Program-made: the position numbers and the translations under genes
Notes under the pieces: model-generated
The model's database searches: none
What the model was told of the DNA's origin: nothing
Seen by the model: the letters and a program-made list of their open reading frames with translations, nothing else
Origin: Sulfurimonas sp.
Lineage (GTDB): Bacteria; Campylobacterota; Campylobacteria; Campylobacterales; Sulfurimonadaceae
Direction of reading: 5' to 3'
Assembly (NCBI RefSeq): GCF_028713515.1
Contig: NZ_JAQTOD010000001.1
Coordinates: 372,001-436,000, forward strand
Length of the DNA stretch: 64,000 nt
Shown: in pieces, positions 26,843-35,269 of the stretch
How positions within the stretch are numbered: position 1 is the first letter of the stretch
How the letters are laid out: each line of letters starts with the position of its first letter

Positions 26843-27483
26843 CACTCATCAATCCTATCATCAGGATGCTTTTTCTTTTTAAGGATCTTATTTTCAAATA
26901 TAGACTTTGTTGTATCCATTATGTGAGCCGAGGACATATACTTAAATAATGGAAAAATATTAAATCAGTAATACTAAACTACTAATAAAACATTGTAATA
27001 ACAACTTTTTAAAAATAGCTTTTCAATATTTAGTATTAATTCAACAATCTATCAATAGATAAAAAATACAACAATAATGCTAAGGTTTTGTGAGATTGTT
27101 CAGCGTTTTGTGTCAGTAACCGATACTCATTAAAATTATATTATAGTTGGGCAATTTAGTTTGAAACTTAGAGATGTTCCAAAACCTACAGGTTGTTGAA
27201 CTTAAGTAATTCTTTTATTATAAGAAGTTACTATGGCTCCGGATACTGGAAATTCTAAAACAACATAATAAAAACTACAAATGACCGCAAACAATGACTT
27301 TGTAGCTCTATCAAAATTTTCAATTTCTTCATTTTTAGTCGTTTTTGGGCACAATTAGGGCACAGTAATCATTTATTCAAATAATCTTGATACCAAGAAG
27401 ACAATTTCAAAAAAAAATCACATTGTTTTACTTTTTAAAGCTATTTTATGTAAGATGTATAGATGTATAGAAGGAAGCAATAA
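26843..27483. other. Gene-poor stretch with mobile-element debris
   Basis: There is no convincing intact gene. Three traces are visible: a 31-residue minus ORF (26842-26937, ending HPDDRIDE); a solo sequence at 27098-27116 resembling the terminal repeat of the IS256-family element at 44250; and a 50-codon open minus-strand stretch (27202-27354) coding KNEEIENFDRATKSLFAV without a start. Together they suggest decayed insertion elements. The rest is AT-rich DNA. Confidence 0.5.
27098..27116 (+). repeat. Solo IS256-like terminal repeat remnant
   Basis: GTTCAGCGTTTTGTGTCAG matches the left end of the IS at 44250 (GTTCAGAATTCTGTGTCA) in 15 of 18 positions. No matching opposite end or transposase is adjacent, so it looks like the scar of a lost or decayed relative. 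Confidence 0.4.
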
Positions 27484-28479
27484 ATGAAAGAAATAGAAAA
27501 TAATATTGAATATATTGGAAGTCTTCTTTTTTCAAGAGAGGTTGGTATTGAAAAATTCATGGAAATAACTAAATCCTTATCAACAAGAATGATTGAATTG
27601 TCAATAGAAGTTTCTAGGGAAATAAATTTACTACTAAACCCAGATTCTTCTTATTTAAAGAATTATCCACTTCGTAATAACATAAAAACCTCACTAGAAT
27701 ATTATAATATATTTGAAAAAGGTACATTTTTTAACGATGAATTAGACAAACAGATGTTTTTAAATATTGATATATACAAAATAAAGCCATTATTTCTTTC
27801 TAATGTATTTTTTTATTCTTTACTTGAGCTGTATAAAAAAGAAGACAATATAAAAATAAAAAAAGCAATTAAATCTTTAATTTCACTTCTCTATAAAAAA
27901 TTCCTTACTTTTGATATTTGGCATATCGTTATAGAACCTAAGCCTTTAGATAAAGAAGAAGTTTCAGCTCGAACTCGTTCTTCCGCAACAACGAGGATAT
28001 CATGCATATTGTCTGATTCTTATAAATATTATTGGATAAGAATTGATTTACCTCACATAGGACAAGATAAATTTCATTTAAATATTGAAGAACTGTCTCA
28101 ATTTGGCGATTCTATAGGTTCTTTGACAAATTCTGAAATGCATACCCCAATAGATGAACTAAACATAGAACCTGGAATAAATCCATTTAACGAAATAGAA
28201 AATTATTTGATAACTGCTATCCCATATGGTAATTATTTAGTATCAACTATAAAAGATGATTTTAATATAAAAAAAGAATTATTGCGATATCACTTGTTAT
28301 CATTGATTTCAATTAAACTTTATAAAAATAAATCTTCCGAATGGCCCAAAGGAGAATTAAACCAAATGATTCAACAACTGCTTGAAGAATACCCATATCA
28401 TGAAGAATATAGTGAGAGCGATTATAATACAGCTGAGATATGGCATTTGCTTGGGGAAGAAATTCTTAAGGATGCTTAA
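27484..28479 (+). CDS. Hypothetical protein
   Basis: The 331-residue soluble protein is not recognised. It is largely helical at the N terminus (residues 1-150), with a central patch SARTRSSATTRISC and an acidic C terminus (LLEEYPYHEEYSESDYN). It has a strong ribosome binding site (GAAGGA). It stands alone upstream of the WYL-regulated operon, on the opposite strand to the WYL gene. Low-GC codon use matches the island. Confidence 0.6.
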   Translation: MKEIENNIEYIGSLLFSREVGIEKFMEITKSLSTRMIELSIEVSREINLLLNPDSSYLKNYPLRNNIKTSLEYYNIFEKGTFFNDELDKQMFLNIDIYKIKPLFLSNVFFYSLLELYKKEDNIKIKKAIKSLISLLYKKFLTFDIWHIVIEPKPLDKEEVSARTRSSATTRISCILSDSYKYYWIRIDLPHIGQDKFHLNIEELSQFGDSIGSLTNSEMHTPIDELNIEPGINPFNEIENYLITAIPYGNYLVSTIKDDFNIKKELLRYHLLSLISIKLYKNKSSEWPKGELNQMIQQLLEEYPYHEEYSESDYNTAEIWHLLGEEILKDA

Positions 28480-28679
28480 ATATAAAAAATTTACTGTCTG
28501 CTTGGAATGCGCTCACTTTCATAGACACTGTTTATAGAAAATAGATCTATTTTTTAAGGTTTACACAGTTAGATTTACACTCTCATTCTAAACTAATAAT
28601 ACCACCTAAAGCCGGTCTACTTTTCCGGATTATTGTAATTTTATTGTGATTTTGGTTGCAAATTTGTCGTAAAAGATAT

Positions 28680-29705
28680 TTAAACAATATCCTCTATTCT
28701 TCGATTGTGTGCATTTGCAAACTTTTTAATTTCATCAAAAATTTGTGTAGCTAATTTTTCATCATTTCGAACTCTAATATGTGGAATATATTTCAAAATA
28801 GTTGGGATAACATCTTGGTAATATTTATTACTAGACTTTATCTCATAAACTATATATTTAATATCTTTATCATACTTTTCATCTTTTATTAATTCATATT
28901 CGTCAGTTTTTCTCCATCCGCTAAAATACGGTGCTCTTTTGATATAATCTTCCAACCAATTAACGACTAATAATTCTATAGTTTCACTACCATCATCAAC
29001 ACTAAAAAAAGCGTTCATAGCATTCTTTAACTCTTTCTCTGTTTTATAAAAATCATACTTATATGTGTCATCTAGTATTTCAAGATCTCTTATATTTGCT
29101 ATCGTAAATGTTTTTACTTTATTCGTCATTTCTGGCTTTTTCTTTATTTCAATCCAATATTCTGAATAATCTTCATATCCCAAGATATACCAATAGTATT
29201 CAAGATTAATAATCTTGTATGGATACATAACTATGTATCCGTCATTGTTCTTAAATTTTATTTTTCTTTTCTCTTCTATAGCATATTTTAATCGAGCAAA
29301 AACTATTTCCAAATCATCATCTATCTTTTCTAATACATCTTGTTTAAAAACTGATGTTTTAGTTCTCTTTACATAATTATCAACAATAATATCAACCCAA
29401 GGGGCAAGTTTTTCCCCAAAAGATTTTCTATTCCGTAAAATACCTGTTAATACCACAGTTTCTTCTGGCGTAAGTAACATTTTTTCAAGAAACGATGGTT
29501 CAGTGCGTACCCACTTACCTGTGCCTTTGTCAGGTTCAAAGAAATGTTCATAAAATGTTTCTCGGACATCTTTAAGTCTTTCCTTAAATGATGATTCTGA
29601 CACATTATATTCTTTTGAAATGTCACTAGTAGATATAGCTTCATTATTGGATAATCTTCTTATTACATCAGGTATAACTTCTTCAGCTTTCTTCTTTTTT
29701 GTCAT
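28680..29705 (-). CDS. WYL-domain transcriptional regulator (CapW/BrxR-like)
   Basis: The 341-residue protein has an N-terminal HTH (ISTSDISKEYNVSESSFKERLKDVRE), a central WYL domain (residues about 130-230, with YPYKIINLEYYWYILGYED) and a C-terminal WCX-like extension. Proteins of this kind (CapW, BrxR) repress anti-phage operons and release them on a nucleotide or nucleic-acid ligand. It is transcribed away from the DUF1508/E2-E1/JAB operon, and inverted repeats lie between them. Control of that operon is inferred from this layout. Confidence 0.87.
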   Translation of the reverse strand: MTKKKKAEEVIPDVIRRLSNNEAISTSDISKEYNVSESSFKERLKDVRETFYEHFFEPDKGTGKWVRTEPSFLEKMLLTPEETVVLTGILRNRKSFGEKLAPWVDIIVDNYVKRTKTSVFKQDVLEKIDDDLEIVFARLKYAIEEKRKIKFKNNDGYIVMYPYKIINLEYYWYILGYEDYSEYWIEIKKKPEMTNKVKTFTIANIRDLEILDDTYKYDFYKTEKELKNAMNAFFSVDDGSETIELLVVNWLEDYIKRAPYFSGWRKTDEYELIKDEKYDKDIKYIVYEIKSSNKYYQDVIPTILKYIPHIRVRNDEKLATQIFDEIKKFANAHNRRIEDIV

Positions 29706-29804
29706 AGTCTACATCCATAATATTAGTTTATTTTAAAGAGTGACATTGTATTTTGCAACATTTTAAAGATTCATACAATAATTTTGCTATCTTTAACAAT
29801 CTTG

Positions 29805-29872
29805 TATTCTACAGTATTATGGGCATTAAAACAATATAGCCGAAAATTATCGGCCCTGCTCAATGTAGAATA
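29805..29872. promoter_or_regulatory. Inverted repeats between the WYL gene and the E2-E1 operon
   Basis: TATTCTACA (29805-29813) and its exact complement TGTAGAATA (29864-29872) flank a quasi-palindrome GCCGAAAATTATCGGC (29839-29854). The group lies in the divergent promoter region, so these are candidate WYL-protein operators. The central one is unusually GC-rich for this spacer. Confidence 0.55.
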
Positions 29873-29955
29873 TAGGTGTGGAATAGTAAGTTCACAAAGT
29901 AAAGTAGGTGCACTTTTATGTGTTAACAATATGTTCTAATTTAAAAGGAGTCGAA

Positions 29956-30387
29956 ATGGCTGAGGACAAAAAAAATGGATACTATGTTTTAACAAAAAAT
30001 ATAAATGCCACGCAACCGTATCGCTATGTGCTTAAAGCACCAAATCATGAAACTATATTAAGTAGTGAAAATTATACAACAAGTAGAAATGCTAGAAATG
30101 GTATAGAGTCAACAAGAGTTAATGGAATAGTTGAAGAACATTTTGAAAAACGTACTTCTAAAGCAGATGAACCATACTTTGTATTAAAAGCAACGAATGG
30201 CGAAATTATAGGTGTTAGCGAAATGTATAGTAGTACTAACGCTTGCGAGCATGGTATCAAAGCAGTTATCAAATATGCAGCACAAGCAAGTTTAGTGGAT
30301 GAAACAGGTTCAGATGGTGATAATGGTAGTGAAGGACCAGTAATTACCAACAACCCTGTAAGAAGTAAAAGCAATAAGTATGCCTAA
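29956..30387 (+). CDS. Tandem DUF1508 protein with flexible tail, first gene of E2-E1/JAB operon
   Basis: The 143-residue protein has two DUF1508 (YegP-like) repeats: residues about 9-55 (YRYVLKAPNHETILSSENY) and 73-108 (YFVLKATNGEIIGVSEMY). A roughly 35-residue Gly/Ser/Asp-rich tail follows, ending SKSNKYA. The start at 29956 has AAGGAG five bases upstream; a longer in-frame start at 29908 has none. Its stop overlaps the E2-E1 gene by eight bases. In type II CBASS the protein whose C terminus is conjugated is encoded just before the E2-E1 gene. This protein occupies that position and has a suitable disordered tail, so it is the candidate substrate. That role is inferred. Confidence 0.8.
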   Translation: MAEDKKNGYYVLTKNINATQPYRYVLKAPNHETILSSENYTTSRNARNGIESTRVNGIVEEHFEKRTSKADEPYFVLKATNGEIIGVSEMYSSTNACEHGIKAVIKYAAQASLVDETGSDGDNGSEGPVITNNPVRSKSNKYA

Positions 30388-32068
30388 CAAGAAACTTACT
30401 GTATTTCAGAAGTCAATAGAAGGATACCTTCTTGAAGAAGGATTCTCAAGAGTTGAGCCAGCATTAGCTGGACAACTTCTTATGAGAGGTAAAATCGTAA
30501 CAAAAAATAAAGAGTTTGATACATTAATAGAGGTTCCAAGTGATGTCCCTGCAAGCCATCCAAAGTTTTATACTATTAATAATGATATGGTGTTTTATCA
30601 TCCACATATTGAAAGACCTAAAAAGGAAGATATTGGAACTTTAACGGGAATGTGTTTTCAAAAAGAAAATGAAAAGCTTTATTGCAATAACTCCCAGGAG
30701 CTAATTCATCATGCATATAATAAATATGAGAAATTATGTATTGATTTATCTGATGATGTATTTGATAAAAAAAGAGACTTCTTAGAAGAATTTGATAGTT
30801 ATTGGCCACGAAGCATCAATCTAGATATATTTATGCATATTGATACTAAACCAAAAGATAGAAGTATGTTGTCATTAGTAATATTAAAATCCGATGATGA
30901 ACAACAGCAGGCTATTCTCTATGATGATATTCATGTAATTGATAAATATGTAGAGTTTTCTAAGTACGATGTAGTGAATAAGCTTATATGCCCATATATT
31001 GATATTGGAAGTCATTTTTCTTTGCCATTTCCATCTACTTATAAAGATCTAATGAGATTGTTTTACAAAAGTGGACATGTAAAGTTCTTAAAAAAGTTAC
31101 AAAGCAACCAAAATATTTGGAGCGTATTGATTATAGGACTTGATTTACCCAATGGAGAAAAACATTATGCTGCTGTTAGTTTATTAGATATTAAAGACGA
31201 AAAGTTAATTGAGAAAAAAAGTAAATATCAAGTTTTCTTTACAAAGAGGTATGAGAATATCCATTTTAAAGGAATAAATATTAAATCTATATTGAGGAAA
31301 TGGTTGATGCAAAGAGGTGGTAATGATAGCACAAGACATATTGCAGAAAATAATTTTACTGTTGCAATTTTAGGATGCGGCTCAGTTGGTAGTAACTTGG
31401 CTTATAAGTTATGTAAAAGTGGGATAAGTAATATTATCTTGGTTGATCCACATGAATTAAAAAGTAGTAATATCGGTCGTCATTTTCTAGGAATTAGTGA
31501 AGTGGGAAAAAAGAAGGTTGTTGCTATGCAAACAGTCTTACAGTCGCAGTTTATTGATATGGATGTAAAAGCAATAGACAAAAGTGCTCAACAGTGTATA
31601 GATGAGTTCTCAAGTGCTGATTTAATAATTGGAACCATTGGAAGTGATGAACCTTCAGTTGAACCATATCTTGCAGAATTAACTATACGAGATGAGCTAT
31701 CACCGATGTTTATATGTTGGCTTGAGGCAAATGCTGTCGCTGGTCATGGATTTTATGTAGATCAAAAAATAGTATCGAACTCATATGAACAAAAGACAGA
31801 AGACATGAGTATCTTAATTCAAGATTTTGCTTCTGGTTTAATACAGAATGAAGTAGGTTGTAATTCAGATTATATGCCATATTCACATTTATCCGCTGAT
31901 GAACATATAAATAAGATGGCTCAATTTGTAGTTGATATAGCTTTGGATAAGAGACTAAGTAGAGCCATTAGTTCATATGGGAATGTAACACAATATAAAA
32001 ACGAATTGCTTTATCAAGCTCAATCAAATAGTGTTAAATATTGGAATGATGATGACTTTGAAATTTAA
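30380..32068 (+). CDS. E2-E1 fusion conjugation enzyme (Cap2-like)
   Basis: The 562-residue protein fuses an E2-like domain (residues about 1-150), a linker domain and a ThiF/E1 adenylation domain. The E2 part has HP at 60-61, HPHI at 74-77 and GTLTGMC with a candidate catalytic C92, matching the HPNI...GxxC order of ubiquitin E2s. The E1 part has GCGSVGSN (332-339) for ATP, D356, N364 and R367, and C446 in FICWLEA as candidate catalytic Cys, with C494 near PYS as in Cap2 relatives. Cap2 enzymes link a CD-NTase C terminus to target proteins. No CD-NTase is encoded nearby. The gene overlaps both neighbours, so the three proteins are made together. Confidence 0.86.
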   Translation: MPNKKLTVFQKSIEGYLLEEGFSRVEPALAGQLLMRGKIVTKNKEFDTLIEVPSDVPASHPKFYTINNDMVFYHPHIERPKKEDIGTLTGMCFQKENEKLYCNNSQELIHHAYNKYEKLCIDLSDDVFDKKRDFLEEFDSYWPRSINLDIFMHIDTKPKDRSMLSLVILKSDDEQQQAILYDDIHVIDKYVEFSKYDVVNKLICPYIDIGSHFSLPFPSTYKDLMRLFYKSGHVKFLKKLQSNQNIWSVLIIGLDLPNGEKHYAAVSLLDIKDEKLIEKKSKYQVFFTKRYENIHFKGINIKSILRKWLMQRGGNDSTRHIAENNFTVAILGCGSVGSNLAYKLCKSGISNIILVDPHELKSSNIGRHFLGISEVGKKKVVAMQTVLQSQFIDMDVKAIDKSAQQCIDEFSSADLIIGTIGSDEPSVEPYLAELTIRDELSPMFICWLEANAVAGHGFYVDQKIVSNSYEQKTEDMSILIQDFASGLIQNEVGCNSDYMPYSHLSADEHINKMAQFVVDIALDKRLSRAISSYGNVTQYKNELLYQAQSNSVKYWNDDDFEI

Positions 32069-32540
32069 TACAAACAACTTGGATATTAATATCAATCAAA
32101 GTTTCCTAGATGTCTTACCTAAATACTCACAAACTTTAAAAACACCAGAAAGAGGAGGAGTAATTATGGGCGAGCTATACCCAAACAAAAACTTAGTAGT
32201 AATAACTAATATTATTGAATCACCATCAAAGTTAAAACGTAATAATAGATATGAAATGGATGTAAAATATATTCAAAAAGAGATTAACAAAATCTGGAAA
32301 AAAAGCAAAGGTACTGTTACTTACCTTGGTGACTGGCACACACATCCAGAAATTAATCCAAAACCATCACTAATAGACTATTACACTTTTTCAAAAAATT
32401 ATTTTAATTCATCAATTGATCAAAACTTTTTAATCTATATTATTTTGGGGCTCAAAGTTAAAAATGATATTTTAATTTGGATAGGAGTATGTAATGGCAT
32501 TAAGACAAAAAGAAAGTTTGGAATGTCCCCTATAAACTAG
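32052..32540 (+). CDS. JAB/MPN isopeptidase (Cap3-like)
   Basis: The 162-residue protein has the JAMM zinc-protease signature: E33 in PERGGVIMGE, then H96 and H98 (GDWHTHPE), S106 and D109 (KPSLIDYY). Cap3 proteins of type II CBASS cut the bond made by Cap2. Three consecutive ATGs at 32046, 32049 and 32052 are possible starts; the last is best spaced from a GGA. It overlaps the E2-E1 gene by 17 bases. Presence of a deconjugase supports a reversible protein-modification system. Confidence 0.88.
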   Translation: MTLKFNTNNLDININQSFLDVLPKYSQTLKTPERGGVIMGELYPNKNLVVITNIIESPSKLKRNNRYEMDVKYIQKEINKIWKKSKGTVTYLGDWHTHPEINPKPSLIDYYTFSKNYFNSSIDQNFLIYIILGLKVKNDILIWIGVCNGIKTKRKFGMSPIN

Positions 32541-32924
32541 ACAGTTTTATGTATTCAATTATCTCTTATATTTGGAACACAATTCAACAACAATGTGTTT
32601 TCCGTGTTCCACAAAGTGTTCAAAAAGTAAAAACTGCAAAGTTTCATAAACCTTAAGGGATTATGGAGCAAAACAAGTGACTTTCAAATCAGACATTTAA
32701 AGCTTCATCTAATCTTTCTTTAAAAAATATAGCCTGCTGTAAAAGTGTTAAATTTCAATTCCAAATAGACATTCTCCAAGATGCACATAATCAAAATAAT
32801 GCTTTATTTTACCTTTTAATGTTCATTAGATAATATTTTATTTTTACTAATAAAAGTATATACAAACAGTAAAAATATAAAACTATTTATGTTACAATTG
32901 CTTTAATAGGTAAATGAGGTAAAA
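32541..32924. other. Gene-free spacer before the recombinase gene
   Basis: No convincing gene. A minus-strand open stretch (about 32559-32665, reading ...LLFEHFVEHGKHIVVELCSKYKR) lacks a start and may be the tail of a decayed gene. The right half is strongly AT-rich and probably carries the recombinase promoter. Confidence 0.45.
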
Positions 32925-33548
32925 ATGGCAAAAACTATTGGGTATATTCGAGTTAGTACCGACCAACAAGATTTACAAAATCAACAACACTCAATTTTAA
33001 ATTATGTAAATAAAAACGCACTTGGCAAAGTTGATTTTATCGAAGTGAAGATGAGCAGTCGCAAAAAAGATGAAGATAGAAAGATAAATGAACTTTTTGA
33101 AACTTTAAAAGCCGGTGATCATCTGATAGTATCTGAACTTAGTCGTATAGGAAGAAGTGTAGTAAATGTTGTCACAATTGTAAATCAACTCATAGCACTT
33201 GGCGTAAATCTTCATATCCTCAAAGAACAACTTTTTATAAAACCTAATGAAGAAAATCCTTTTACAGACTTTCAGATTAATATATTTTCAGCTTTTGCAC
33301 AACTTGAAAGAGATCTCATAAGCAAAAGAACAAAAGAAGCACTGCAGGCTAGAAAAGCTAATGGGATAAAACTTGGAAAGCCAGTAGGAACTATTCAAGG
33401 AAGCATTTACGATAAAGACAGAGATAAAATCAAAGAGCTTCATAACCTTGGGGTAACTCTTACAAATATTTCAAAAAAACATTTAGGCTATGGAACTATT
33501 AAAAGTCTTAGCGAATATGTAAAAAATAAACTAGATAAGGAGAAATAA
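32925..33548 (+). CDS. Serine recombinase (resolvase/invertase family)
   Basis: The 207-residue protein has the resolvase catalytic domain: IGYIRVSTDQQDLQNQ with R9 and nucleophile S11, then SELSRIGRSVVNVV, AQLERDLISKRTKEAL, and a short C-terminal DNA-binding region. It could invert or resolve DNA segments or move the island's modules. It lies directly between the E2-E1/JAB operon and the restriction locus. A 22-codon ORF with a strong ribosome binding site follows it, but that is not called as a gene. Confidence 0.88.
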   Translation: MAKTIGYIRVSTDQQDLQNQQHSILNYVNKNALGKVDFIEVKMSSRKKDEDRKINELFETLKAGDHLIVSELSRIGRSVVNVVTIVNQLIALGVNLHILKEQLFIKPNEENPFTDFQINIFSAFAQLERDLISKRTKEALQARKANGIKLGKPVGTIQGSIYDKDRDKIKELHNLGVTLTNISKKHLGYGTIKSLSEYVKNKLDKEK

Positions 33549-33715
33549 AAATGAAGCAAAAAGTACCTAGGGTGATGTTAGAAGAATTTACAAAATACCC
33601 TAAGAGACAAGGTTTTTGAAACTACAAACAATATCACTTGTTTACATGCCATGTTATGATCATATCAGGCAAATTTTAATAGAATATAATTACAAAGATA
33701 AAAAGGAATTTAATA

Positions 33716-35269
33716 ATGACAAGTACCCAACAGCGTGCTGAACTACAAAATCAAATTTGGAAAATCGCAAATGATGTAAGAGGGAGCGTTGATGGATGGG
33801 ATTTTAAGCAATATATTTTAGGTACTTTGTTTTATAGATTTATTAGTGAGAACTTTGCTAACTATATAGAGGGTGGTGATGAGAGTGTTAATTACGCTTC
33901 ACTGCCTGATAGCGTGATTACTCCTGAAATCAAAGATGATGCTATCAAAACAAAAGGTTACTTTATCTATCCAAGCCAACTATTTGTAAATGTTGCTAAA
34001 AATGCCAATGAAAATCCAAATCTCAATACAGATATAAGTGCGGTTTTTTCTGCTATTGAAAGTTCGGCAAATGGGTATCCATCAGAGTCAGACATCAAAG
34101 GACTTTTTGCAGATTTCGATACTACAAGCAACAGACTTGGAAATACAGTCAAAGATAAAAACAGTCGTTTAAGTTCAGTTTTAAAAGGTGTAGCAGGTCT
34201 TAACTTTGGTAAATTTGAAGATAATCACATAGACCTTTTTGGTGATGCTTATGAGTTTCTTATCTCAAATTATGCAGCAAATGCAGGTAAATCAGGAGGA
34301 GAGTTTTTTACTCCTCAAAGTGTATCAAAGCTTATTGCACAACTTGCAATGCACAAACAAGAGAAAGTTAATAAAATCTATGATCCTGCTGCTGGTTCTG
34401 GTTCACTACTTCTACAAGCTAAAAAGCACTTTGATGCACACATAGTTGAAGATGGTTTTTTTGGACAAGAGATAAACCACACTACTTATAACTTAGCTCG
34501 TATGAATATGTTTTTGCATAATATCAACTATGATAAATTTAACATAGCACTTGGTAATACTCTAATAGACCCACATTTTGGAGATGATAAGCCATTTGAT
34601 GCAATAGTTTCTAATCCTCCATATTCTGTAAACTGGATAGGTAGTGATGACCCTACACTCATCAACGATGATAGATTTGCTCCCGCTGGTGTATTAGCAC
34701 CTAAATCAAAAGCAGATTTTGCTTTTGTGTTGCATTGCCTTAGTTATCTTTCACCAAAAGGAAGAGCGGCAATAGTTTGTTTCCCTGGTATTTTCTATCG
34801 TGGTGGAGCAGAAGCTAAGATAAGAAAATATCTCGTAGATGGAAACTATGTAGAGAGTGTGATTTCCCTTGCTCCAAATCTATTTTTTGGAACATCAATA
34901 GCAGTTAATATTTTAGTTCTTTCAAAACATAAAACAGATAATAAAACACAATTTATAGATGCAAGTGAGCTTTATAAGAAACAAACAAATAACAACATCT
35001 TAACTTATGAGGGTGAAAATAATCATATCGAACAGATTATGAAAGTGTTTGATAGTAAAGCTGACATTGCTCATTTTGCTAAGTGTGTGGATAATGATGA
35101 AATTGCCCTAAATGATTATAACCTTTCCGTTAGCTCGTATGTAGAAGCAAAAGATACAAGAGAAATAGTAGATATAAATAAGCTAAATACTGAACTAAAA
35201 ACAACTGTATCAAAAATAGATAACCTTAGAAGTGAAATAGATAAAATTGTAGCGGAGATTGAAGCGTGA
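33716..35269 (+). CDS. hsdM: Type I restriction-modification methyltransferase subunit
   Basis: The 517-residue N6-adenine methyltransferase has an N-terminal helical HsdM domain ([25 protein letters not shown]), [20 protein letters not shown] motif [13 protein letters not shown] and catalytic motif [10 protein letters not shown]. It works with two HsdM and one HsdS to protect host DNA. The locus order M-S-PrrC-R and close similarity of the parts fit the type IC class. It overlaps the hsdS start by four bases. Confidence 0.95.
   Translation: MTSTQQRAELQNQIWKIANDVRGSVDGWDFKQYILGTLFYRFISENFANYIEGGDESVNYASLPDSVITPEIKDDAIKTKGYFIYPSQLFVNVAKNANENPNLNTDISAVFSAIESSANGYPSESDIKGLFADFDTTSNRLGNTVKDKNSRLSSVLKGVAGLNFGKFEDNHIDLFGDAYEFLISNYAANAGKSGGEFFTPQSVSKLIAQLAMHKQEKVNKIYDPAAGSGSLLLQAKKHFDAHIVEDGFFGQEINHTTYNLARMNMFLHNINYDKFNIALGNTLIDPHFGDDKPFDAIVSNPPYSVNWIGSDDPTLINDDRFAPAGVLAPKSKADFAFVLHCLSYLSPKGRAAIVCFPGIFYRGGAEAKIRKYLVDGNYVESVISLAPNLFFGTSIAVNILVLSKHKTDNKTQFIDASELYKKQTNNNILTYEGENNHIEQIMKVFDSKADIAHFAKCVDNDEIALNDYNLSVSSYVEAKDTREIVDINKLNTELKTTVSKIDNLRSEIDKIVAEIEA

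Noticed and set aside
26842-26937. 31-residue minus-strand ORF
   Set aside because: Overlaps the tail of a terminator and has no clear ribosome site; most likely debris.
28680-32540. Complete type II CBASS system
   Set aside because: No CD-NTase motif (GS...DxD) and no typical CBASS effector could be found in any neighbouring ORF; only the Cap2/Cap3-type enzymes and a CapW-like regulator are present.
32559-32665. Minus-strand stretch ending LFEHFVEHGKHIVVELCSKYKR
   Set aside because: Protein-like composition but no start codon or ribosome site; noted only as a possible remnant.
33551-33619. 22-residue ORF with strong ribosome binding site after the recombinase
   Set aside because: Too short and without any recognisable feature; could be the start of a truncated gene.
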